Assembly: GCF_041320705.1 (NCBI RefSeq)
Contig: NZ_JBGGTQ010000004.1
Coordinates: 62,001 to 126,000, forward strand
DNA: 64,000 bases
DNA from: Kineococcus mangrovi
GTDB taxonomy: Bacteria > Actinomycetota > Actinomycetes > Actinomycetales > Kineococcaceae
Direction: 5' to 3'
The notes below the pieces were generated by a model. It ran no database searches, had not been told where the DNA came from, and saw only the letters and a program-made list of their open reading frames with translations. A program made the translations under genes and the position numbers. Below are positions 38,421-45,137 of this stretch, one piece after another (position 1 is the stretch's first letter; each line of letters begins with the position of its first letter).

Positions 38421-38987
38421 TCAGTCGTGCAGGTGGGCGCGCTCGCCGTCGCGGTCGAAGATCGACAGCACCTCCAGCTCACCGGACCCGGGGGCGGCGC
38501 TGATCCGGTGCGGCACCATCGTGGAGAACTCCGCGGCCTGACCGGGCCCGACCTCGACGACGCGACCCCCCAGTTCCAGGCGGGCGCGGCCGGACAGGAC
38601 CGTGAACCACTCCCGCCCCGGGTGGACGCCGGGTTCGTCGGACAGGGCGCCGGAGAAGCGCATCTTGGCGACCGTCACCCCGGCCGCGGCCCGGTCCCGG
38701 GACAGCAGCCACGACGTGACGCCCGGCCGGTGCTGCGGCTCGGGGCGGATGAGGACGTCCTCGTCGTCGGCCGCGGCGACGAGGTCGTCGAGGGTGGTGT
38801 CGAGCGCCCGGGCGATGGGGACGAGCTGGTCGAGCGCGATGCGCCGGTGACCGGTCTCGATCCGGCTGAGGGTGGAGGGGCTGAGGAAGCAGCGGGCCGC
38901 GAGGTTGTCCAGGGACCAGCCGCGCGCCAGGCGCAGCCCACGGATGCGCTGGCGGATGACGGTGTCGAGGCCCGGTTCTTGCTGCAT
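38421..38987 (-). CDS. XRE-family regulator with C-terminal cupin
   Basis: A 188-residue transcription factor. A helix-turn-helix domain (about residues 8-65; RGLRLARGWSLDNLAAR and LSPSTLSRIETGHRR) is followed by a cupin sensor domain (about 100-185; PGREWFTVLSGRARLELGGR and EFSTMVPHRISAAPG). The cupin may bind a small ligand or metal. ATG 38987 is chosen because longer versions run into the operator and the divergent gene. The gene is divergent from the methyltransferase operon with only 48 bases between starts, and a perfect inverted repeat lies there. It probably controls both itself and that operon. Confidence 0.88.
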   Translation of the reverse strand: MQQEPGLDTVIRQRIRGLRLARGWSLDNLAARCFLSPSTLSRIETGHRRIALDQLVPIARALDTTLDDLVAAADDEDVLIRPEPQHRPGVTSWLLSRDRAAAGVTVAKMRFSGALSDEPGVHPGREWFTVLSGRARLELGGRVVEVGPGQAAEFSTMVPHRISAAPGSGELEVLSIFDRDGERAHLHD

Positions 38988-39013
38988 GCGCAAGATGCTA
39001 TGCCACTTGCGCA
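38987..39013. promoter_or_regulatory. Probable operator of the XRE/cupin regulator
   Basis: TGCGCAAG (38987-38994) and CTTGCGCA (39006-39013) are perfect inverted half-sites with an 11-base spacer, so their centres are 19 bases apart. The sequence TAGCAT on the minus strand (38995-39000), between the half-sites, could be the regulator's own -10 box. It would be blocked when the site is occupied. Confidence 0.6.
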
Positions 39014-39023
39014 CGGCGGGTCG

Positions 39024-39029
39024 TAGCGT
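39024..39029 (+). promoter_or_regulatory. -10 box of leaderless methyltransferase transcript
   Basis: TAGCGT ends six bases before ATG 39036. The GGAGG that follows it is too close to the ATG to be a normal ribosome binding site. Confidence 0.45.
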
Positions 39030-39035
39030 GGAGGC

Positions 39036-39773
39036 ATGAGCCACGGTCACCCTCACCACGAACCCGCCGACGAGGGCGCGGCCCACCGCCGCGTCCTCGA
39101 CCTCGACGCCGAGGTGTTCGGCGCCCAGCTCACCGCCGTCCTCGACCTGCTCGACCTACCGGTCCCGCCCCGCCGCGTCGTCGACCTCGGTGCCGGGACC
39201 GGGACCGGCAGCCGGTCGTTGCGCGACCGGTTCCCCGCCGCGACCGTCACCGCCGTCGACTCCGACCCGCGGATGCTGTCCGTGCTGGCTGACCAGGGGT
39301 TCGCCGTCGTCGCCGCCGACCTCGACGAGGGGTTCCCGGTGCAGCTGCACGGGGCCGACCTCGTGTGGGCCGCGTCCTCGCTGCACCACGTCCACGACGT
39401 CCCGCGGTTGCTGGCCGGCGTCCGCGCGGCGCTCGCGCCTGGCGGGGTCCTGGCCGTCGTGGAACTCGAGGACCTGCCCCGGTTCACCACCGACCCCGCC
39501 GAGGACCGGGCCCGCGCCGCAGCCCGGGCCGCGGGCTGGAACCACCACCCCGACTGGATCCCGCACCTGCGGGCGGCGGGTTTCACCGTGGAACGCCACG
39601 ACCTCGTCCTGGACGTCGCACCGTCCGCGGCCGCGCAGGAGTTCGCCCGCGCCTGGTTGCCGCGCTACCTCGCGATCCCGGGGTTCGACGAGGGGGCGGC
39701 GGTGCAGGCGCTGCTCGACGGCGACCTGGTGCTGGAACCCCGCGCGCAGCGGGCGCTGTGGGTGGCCCGGTGA
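39036..39773 (+). CDS. Class I SAM-dependent methyltransferase
   Basis: A 245-residue small-molecule-type methyltransferase. A His-rich start (MSHGHPHHEPADEG) precedes the Rossmann domain with VVDLGAGTGTGSRSLRDR (motif I), VTAVDSDPRML (motif II), VWAASSLHHVHD (motif IV) and LAPGGVLAVVELEDLPR. The substrate is unknown. It heads a three-gene operon, since its TGA overlaps the next GTG. Together with the divergent XRE/cupin regulator it looks like a regulated response cassette. Confidence 0.85.
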   Translation: MSHGHPHHEPADEGAAHRRVLDLDAEVFGAQLTAVLDLLDLPVPPRRVVDLGAGTGTGSRSLRDRFPAATVTAVDSDPRMLSVLADQGFAVVAADLDEGFPVQLHGADLVWAASSLHHVHDVPRLLAGVRAALAPGGVLAVVELEDLPRFTTDPAEDRARAAARAAGWNHHPDWIPHLRAAGFTVERHDLVLDVAPSAAAQEFARAWLPRYLAIPGFDEGAAVQALLDGDLVLEPRAQRALWVAR

Positions 39774-40741
39774 ACGCCGTGCCCGAGGTGGACGTCGCCG
39801 TCGTCGGGGGAGGGGCTGCGGGTCTCGCCGCGGCGGTCGTGCTCGCCCGCTCGCTGCGCTCGGTCGTCGTCGTGGACGCGGGTGAACCCCGCAACGCCCC
39901 TGCCGTCCACGCGCACAACGTGCTGGGGCGCGAGGGGATCGCGCCGCGGGACCTCCTGGCGGCTGGTCGGGCCGAAGCCACCGGGTACGGCGTGCAGTTC
40001 CGCACCGACCGCGTCGTCACCGCGCGGCGCGAGGGGTCCGGGTTCCACCTCGACCTGCTCGCAGGCCCGCCGGTGCGCTCCCGTCGCCTCCTCCTGGCGA
40101 CCGGCCTCGTCGACGAACTCCCCGACGTGCCGGGCCTGCGGCGGCTGTGGGGGACCGGCGTCCTGCACTGCCCGTTCTGCCACGGGTACGAGGTGCGCGG
40201 GCAGCACGTCGGCGTCCTGGGGTCGCGCCCGAACTCCCTGCACCAGGTCCTGCTGTTCAGGGCCCTCACCGAGCGGGTGACGTTCTTCCGGCAGGACCTC
40301 GACGTGCCCGCCGAGACCGCCGCGCAGTTCCGCGCGCTCGGGGTCGAGGTCGTCGACGGTCCCGTCCGGGGCGTCGACGGGGAACCCGGGGCGATCCGTG
40401 TCGAGCTCGACCGGGGCGCCGCCGAGGTCGAGGCCCTCGTCGTCGCTCCGTGGTTCCGCGCCCGCGGGGAGGTGTTCGCCCAGCTCGGCGGGGAGCTCGC
40501 GACGGGCGCGATGGGGCAGTTCGTGCCCGCCCAGCCCGGCGGTGCCACGGCCGTCCCGGGCGTGTGGGCCGCCGGGAATGTCACCGACCCCGGGGCGATG
40601 GTCGCGGCCGCCGTGGGGGCGGGGGTGCTGACCGGGGCGGCCGTCCACGGTGACCTCGTGCAGGAGGACGTGCGCGCGCTCGTCGCCGGTGCGAAACCGG
40701 GTGCGGTGGCGGGTGCTCCCCCGACAGCATGGGCGGGGTGA
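39770..40741 (+). CDS. Thioredoxin-reductase-like flavoprotein
   Basis: A 323-residue FAD-dependent NAD(P) oxidoreductase of the thioredoxin-reductase-like family. FAD binding is shown by VAVVGGGAAGLAAAVVLARS and by the late GVWAAGNVTDPGAMVAAAVGAG. The redox pair is Cys134 and Cys137 in CPFCHGYEVRG, which is the CxxC position of this family, and VGVLGSRPNSLHQVLL takes the place of the NAD(P) loop. That loop lacks a clear GxGxxG/A, so cofactor use is uncertain. Many relatives are annotated as reductases of unknown disulfide or natural-product substrates. It overlaps its neighbours at both ends (4 and 13 bases). Confidence 0.87.
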   Translation: MNAVPEVDVAVVGGGAAGLAAAVVLARSLRSVVVVDAGEPRNAPAVHAHNVLGREGIAPRDLLAAGRAEATGYGVQFRTDRVVTARREGSGFHLDLLAGPPVRSRRLLLATGLVDELPDVPGLRRLWGTGVLHCPFCHGYEVRGQHVGVLGSRPNSLHQVLLFRALTERVTFFRQDLDVPAETAAQFRALGVEVVDGPVRGVDGEPGAIRVELDRGAAEVEALVVAPWFRARGEVFAQLGGELATGAMGQFVPAQPGGATAVPGVWAAGNVTDPGAMVAAAVGAGVLTGAAVHGDLVQEDVRALVAGAKPGAVAGAPPTAWAG

Positions 40742-41523
40742 CCGCTGACCTGCCGCTCGCCCTCGACCACCGCCCCGGCCCCGGACCGCTCGTGGTCCTC
40801 CTGCACTCCGGGGTCACCGACCGCCGGGCGTGGGCGGGCGCCCTGCCGGCCAGCGCCGCGACCCTGACGTACGACCGGCGGGGTTTCGGGCAGTCCGCAC
40901 CGGCGGCCGACGGGGAGTTCACCCACCTCGCCGACCTGCGGGCCCTCTTGGCCGACGTCGCCACCGGACCCGCCTGGCTCGTCGGGAACTCGATGGGGGG
41001 AGGGCTGGCCCTCGACGTCGCCGTGACCGCCCCCGAGCTCGTCGCCGGGCTCGTCCTGCTCGCCCCCGCCGTCAGCGGCGCACCCGAACCCGTGGAGGAC
41101 GACCCCCGGACGCTGGACCTCGACGAGCGCGCCGAGGCTGCCGCCGAGGCCGGTGACGTCGAGGCGGCCGTCGAGCTCGACGCCCAGCTGTGGCTGGACG
41201 GCCCGACGTCGCCGGTCGGCCGCGTCGGTGGCGAGGTCCGCGAGCTGTTCCGGGCCATGGACGGGACCGCGCACCGGAACCGGGCCGCGTGGGCCGGGCA
41301 CGCGGACGCGGACGCCTGGTCGCGGCTGGGTGAGCTGGACCTGCCCGTGGTCCTGGCGACGGGGGACCTGGACTGCGGCTACCTGCAGCACCGCACCGAG
41401 GAGCTGCTCGCCCAGATCCCCGGTGCCCGCCGCGCCGACCTGCCCGGCGTCGCGCACCTGCCGTCCCTCGAGCGCCCCGACCTCGTGCGGACGCTGGTCG
41501 AGGAGGCGGTACGGACAGCGTGA
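40729..41523 (+). CDS. Alpha/beta-fold hydrolase
   Basis: A 264-residue cytoplasmic hydrolase. Features are VVLLHSGVTDRRAWAGAL (oxyanion hole), TYDRRGFGQSA, nucleophile Ser in GNSMGGGLALDVA, the late acidic residue in VVLATGDLDCGYLQ and the His in GVAHLPSLERPD. Substrates of this broad family range from esters to haloalkanes and cannot be told here. ATG 40729 overlaps the flavoprotein gene by 13 bases; a GTG at 40738 is an alternative. It is the last gene of the operon controlled by the XRE/cupin region. Confidence 0.85.
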   Translation: MGGVTADLPLALDHRPGPGPLVVLLHSGVTDRRAWAGALPASAATLTYDRRGFGQSAPAADGEFTHLADLRALLADVATGPAWLVGNSMGGGLALDVAVTAPELVAGLVLLAPAVSGAPEPVEDDPRTLDLDERAEAAAEAGDVEAAVELDAQLWLDGPTSPVGRVGGEVRELFRAMDGTAHRNRAAWAGHADADAWSRLGELDLPVVLATGDLDCGYLQHRTEELLAQIPGARRADLPGVAHLPSLERPDLVRTLVEEAVRTA

Positions 41524-41590
41524 CTCGTGGTGAGAGCAGGGCCCGACGTCCTGTAGGCTCACTGTCCGTGCCCGAGAGGGCGCTGGTACT

Positions 41591-41667
41591 GCCGCCTTAG
41601 CTCAGTCGGCCAGAGCGACGCACTCGTAATGCGTAGGTCCGGGGTTCGATTCCCCGAGGCGGCTCCA
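41591..41667 (+). tRNA. tRNA-Thr (anticodon CGT)
   Basis: Acceptor GCCGCCT pairs with AGGCGGC, and the discriminator T is followed by an encoded CCA. The anticodon loop CTCGTAA gives CGT. T arm GGGGTTCGATTCCCC is canonical. A TAGGCT box lies about 35 bases upstream. It reads ACG. Confidence 0.96.
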
Positions 41668-41670
41668 CCA

Positions 41671-41702
41671 CGGAGGGCCCGTCCACACGGACGGGCCCTC
41701 CG
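41671..41702 (+). terminator. Terminator of tRNA-Thr
   Basis: CGGAGGGCCCGT (41671-41682) pairs with ACGGGCCCTCCG (41691-41702) around an eight-base loop directly after the tRNA. Confidence 0.85.
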
Positions 41703-41811
41703 TCGTTCCCGGGGTCGGGTGCGGGCACACCCGTGGGTTTCCTGCTCGCCCCGGCGCCGGTGCGATCCGCCCGGACCCGGCCCCCCGGCCGGCTGCCATC
41801 CTGGTCCGACC

Positions 41812-42420
41812 GTGCACCCCTCCGCCGTCCTCGACCTCCTCGACCCCGCGTCCCACGCCGACGACTGGCCGTGGGCGCTCGTCGTCCTGTTCGCGGCCGT
41901 CGTGACCGGGGCGGTGCTGCCGGTCCTGCCGACGGGGGCCGTCGTCTCGGCGATGGCGGCGCTGGGGCACCACCGCTCGTGGCTGTCCCTGGGGGAGGTC
42001 GTCGTGGTGGGGGCCGGCGCGGCCTACGTGGCCGACCTGGTCGTCTACGCGCTGCTGCTGCGCGGGGCGAGCACGCGCGCCGGGCGCCGGCTGCGGCGGC
42101 AGGCCGAGGCGCACGGGCACCTCGAGGAGCTGGGCGAGCGGCTGACCCGGCACGACGTCGGGACGCTCGTCACGTCCCGGCTGCTGCCCGGGGCCCGCGT
42201 CCCGGTCCTGGCGGCGGCGGCCGCGACGTCCTACCCCGTGGTGCGCTTCGCGGCGGCCGACGTGGCGCCGGCGGTGTGCTGGGCCCTGGCCTACGGCGCG
42301 CTGGGGCTGGCCGGGCGCGGGGTCGGCGGCTCGCCGTGGGTCTCCGTGGTGGTGGCCGTCGCCTTCGGCGTCCTCGCCTCGGGCGCGGTCAGCCTCGTCC
42401 GGCGCCTGCGGGCGCGCTGA
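41812..42420 (+). CDS. DedA-family membrane protein
   Basis: A 202-residue protein of the DedA/VTT family, implicated in lipid flipping and membrane homeostasis in other bacteria. Membrane segments are about 19-45, 50-75 (WLSLGEVVVVGAGAAYVADLVVYALL) and two after residue 140. The family signature is in LTRHDVGTLVTSRLLPGARVPVLAAAAATSYPVVRFAAADV, with the conserved Arg and Gly of the re-entrant loop. GTG 41812 is taken as the start without a clear ribosome binding site. Its last 32 bases overlap the 3' end of the convergent GGDEF-EAL gene. Confidence 0.82.
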   Translation: MHPSAVLDLLDPASHADDWPWALVVLFAAVVTGAVLPVLPTGAVVSAMAALGHHRSWLSLGEVVVVGAGAAYVADLVVYALLLRGASTRAGRRLRRQAEAHGHLEELGERLTRHDVGTLVTSRLLPGARVPVLAAAAATSYPVVRFAAADVAPAVCWALAYGALGLAGRGVGGSPWVSVVVAVAFGVLASGAVSLVRRLRAR

Positions 42421-45076
42421 GCTCGGTCGCCGGCAGGGGCCTGCCCAGCAGGTAGCCCTGGGCGGCGTCGCAGTGCGCCTCGCGCAGCGCGAGGAGCTGG
42501 TCGTCGTCCTCCACGCCCTCGGCGACGACGCCGAGCGAGAAGCTGTGCGCGGCGCCGATGACGAGGCGGACGAGGTCGGCGTGCGCCCGGTCGCCGGAGA
42601 CCAGGAAGCTGCGGTCGATCTTCAGGCAGTCCACGGGCAGCCGGGACAGCTGGCCGATCGAGGTGTACCCCGTCCCGAAGTCGTCCAGCGCGACGCGCAC
42701 GCCGAGGGCCCGCAGCGCCCGCAGGTGCTCGCGGGCGGTGGGTTCGTCGACGAGGACCGTCTCGGTGATCTCGACGGTGAGGCGGTCGGGGGCGATCCCG
42801 GCCCCCGCGCAGGCGACGGCGACGTCGCCCAGCAGCCGCGGCTGCGCCAGGTGCCGGCCCGAGACGTTGACGGCCGCGGTGATGCCCGCCAGGGCCCCGC
42901 CCTGGGCGTCCCACGCGGCGAGCTGCGCGGCGGCGGTCGCCAGGGCCCAGCGGCCCAGGTCGCAGACGAGGTCGGAGGCCTCGGCGACGGGCACGAAGGC
43001 GTCGGGCGCCAGCAGCCCCGCCCCGGGCCGGTCCCAGCGCACGAGCGCCTCGACGCTGCGCACGGACTCCGTCCGCAGGTCCAGGACGGGCTGGTAGTGC
43101 AGGACGAGCTCGCCGACCTCGAGCCCGGCCCGCAGGGCGTGCTCGAGGTCGGTGCGGTGGGCGATGTCGCGGCGCAGGGCGTCGTCGAAGACCTCGACCG
43201 TCCCGCGGCCGGCGGCCTTGGCCCGGTACGCGGCGGCGTCGGCCTCGCGCAGCAGCCGTTCGGCCGAGCAGCCGCCGACGGGGCTGACGGCGACCCCGAC
43301 GCTCGCGCCGACGCGCACCCGCACGCCGGTGCGCCGGCCGGACAGCTCCACGGGGGCGCAGACGGAGTCGATGAGCCGCGTCCCGAGGTCGACGAGGCCG
43401 CCCTCGTCCTCGACCTGCTCCACGACGACGACGAACTCGTCGCCGCCGAGCCGGGCGAGGACGTCCCCGCCGCGCAGGCACCCGGCCATCCGGGCGCTGA
43501 CGACGCGCAGCAGCTCGTCGCCGGCCGCGTGGCCGTGGGTGTCGTTGACGGCCTTGAAGTGGTCGAGGTCGACGAACAGCAGCCCGACGCGGCCGTCGTG
43601 GCGGGCCATCCGGTGCAGCGCGGCGTCGATGAGCTCGGAGGCCCGGGCCCGGTTGGGCAGTTCGGTGAGGGCGTCGTGGGAGGCCTGGTGGGCCAGGACC
43701 GCCTGCAGCCGCTCGCGTTCGCGCAGGGCGCCGACCATCTGCCGGACCGAGGCGTGCACGACCTCCCCGAGCGGTCCGTGCACGGGGCGGGTGACGACGT
43801 CGGCGTCGAGGGCGCCGTCGGTCACGGCCTGGGCCTGGTCGCGCACGCGGCGCAGGTTGTCCACGGCGACGGCCAGCCCGCGGGCCACCGTCCGCACCTC
43901 CACCGGGCCGCCCTCCTCGACGTCGACGAGCTCGCCGTCGCTGACCGCCCGGGCCTGGTCGGCCAGCCGGCTCAGCGGCAGCGCGATCCACCGGCGCAGC
44001 AGCAGCGCGGCGGCCAGCGTCCCGAGCACGATGAGCGTGCACGTCGCGACGAGGGCCCGCAGGGTGCCGCGGGCCGTCTGCGCGGGGGTGAAGACCGTGG
44101 TCCGGGCCTTCTTGCCGGTGCTCAGGACGACGGCCCGCACGGCCGTGTCCCGGGCACCGTTGGCGTCGGCGAGCCCGATGAACGCGGACAGCGGCGGGGA
44201 CGACCAGGTCAGGGCGGCCTCCTGCAGCGGGTCGTCCACGGCGCGGGCGCCGGGGCCGGTGGTCGCGGCCCGCCACTGCGCCGCCACGACGGGGGAGCCC
44301 AGCGTCAGCACGTCGGCGGACGCGGCCCGGTACCCGCCCCAGGCCTGGAGGAAGGCCTGCCGGTTCTCGAGCCGGCCGGCGCCGGCGCCGGCGGTGGCGG
44401 CGAAGTACAGCGGGACCTCGACCCCGGCCAGGGCCGAGGCGCGGGAGACGAGCTGCAGGTCGGCGAGCGCGCGGGTGCCGCTCTCGTCCAGGCCCTGCGC
44501 CCTGGCCGCCTGGAGCAGGGCGCTGACGCGGTCGGTGAGCTCGTCGGTGACGCGCTGGTACCCGGCGAAGACGGTGTCGAGGTCTCCCCGGCGGGCGGCG
44601 GCGCGCAGCTGCCGGACCGTCGCCGCGCTCCGGCGGGCCACTCCCGCCGCGGTGGTCCGCTCCGCGGCGCGGGCCGCGGCGTCGGTGTCGGCGCGCACGG
44701 CGGTGGACTGCCCGGTGAGGGTCGGGCGGGCCAGGGGCGACAGGGTCGTGACCTCGCGCTCGTCGACGCCGACGGAGCCGGCGGTGCGGGGGTCGTCGAG
44801 GACGGCCTGCCCCAGGACGGGCACGACCTCGCGGGCGACGGCGGCCCGCAGGGTGTCCAGGGCGACGGCGGCGTCGACGTCCGCGGCGGCCGCGGCGGCG
44901 GCCCCGGCGCGGTGCGCCTGCTCGTCCACGGCGTACCCCATGAGCCCGACGAGTCCCAGGACGGGCCCGAGGACGAGGGCGATGAGGCTGCGGTGCAGCG
45001 TGCCCGGTCTCCTGCGTGATCGGCCCGGCCGCCGGCGGCGGGGAGTCCGGCGCGTGCGGGCGCGGGTCAGCGGCAC
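42389..45076 (-). CDS. GGDEF-EAL c-di-GMP enzyme with sensor domain (1)
   Basis: An 895-residue membrane protein: helix 1 (about 28-50), a large extracytoplasmic helical sensor region (about 52-345), helix 2 (TLIVLGTLAAALLLRRW), HAMP, GGDEF and EAL domains. GGDEF is intact at 544-548, with an inhibitory RxxD site (RGGD) at 535-538. The EAL motif is intact at 676-678, with VNVSGRHLAQ, VEITETVLVDEP, DDFGTGYTSIGQL and KIDRSF following. Both cyclase and phosphodiesterase chemistry are therefore possible. It is a close paralogue of the next gene upstream. GTG 45076 has GAGGAG seven bases upstream. Confidence 0.94.
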   Translation of the reverse strand: MPLTRARTRRTPRRRRPGRSRRRPGTLHRSLIALVLGPVLGLVGLMGYAVDEQAHRAGAAAAAAADVDAAVALDTLRAAVAREVVPVLGQAVLDDPRTAGSVGVDEREVTTLSPLARPTLTGQSTAVRADTDAAARAAERTTAAGVARRSAATVRQLRAAARRGDLDTVFAGYQRVTDELTDRVSALLQAARAQGLDESGTRALADLQLVSRASALAGVEVPLYFAATAGAGAGRLENRQAFLQAWGGYRAASADVLTLGSPVVAAQWRAATTGPGARAVDDPLQEAALTWSSPPLSAFIGLADANGARDTAVRAVVLSTGKKARTTVFTPAQTARGTLRALVATCTLIVLGTLAAALLLRRWIALPLSRLADQARAVSDGELVDVEEGGPVEVRTVARGLAVAVDNLRRVRDQAQAVTDGALDADVVTRPVHGPLGEVVHASVRQMVGALRERERLQAVLAHQASHDALTELPNRARASELIDAALHRMARHDGRVGLLFVDLDHFKAVNDTHGHAAGDELLRVVSARMAGCLRGGDVLARLGGDEFVVVVEQVEDEGGLVDLGTRLIDSVCAPVELSGRRTGVRVRVGASVGVAVSPVGGCSAERLLREADAAAYRAKAAGRGTVEVFDDALRRDIAHRTDLEHALRAGLEVGELVLHYQPVLDLRTESVRSVEALVRWDRPGAGLLAPDAFVPVAEASDLVCDLGRWALATAAAQLAAWDAQGGALAGITAAVNVSGRHLAQPRLLGDVAVACAGAGIAPDRLTVEITETVLVDEPTAREHLRALRALGVRVALDDFGTGYTSIGQLSRLPVDCLKIDRSFLVSGDRAHADLVRLVIGAAHSFSLGVVAEGVEDDDQLLALREAHCDAAQGYLLGRPLPATELSAPAGAGRG

Positions 45077-45097
45077 GGGACTCCTCGAGGGCGATTT

Positions 45098-45137
45098 GTC
45101 ACCTGTTGGTCACAGGGGGTCACCTAGAGGGTGTCAC
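45098..45137. repeat. Four spaced GTCAC repeats in the gap between paralogues
   Basis: GTCAC occurs at 45098, 45109, 45119 and 45133, spaced 11, 10 and 14 bases apart, in the 57-base gap between the two GGDEF-EAL genes. The near-helical spacing puts the first three on one face of DNA, as for an operator of a cooperatively binding regulator. Confidence 0.45.
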
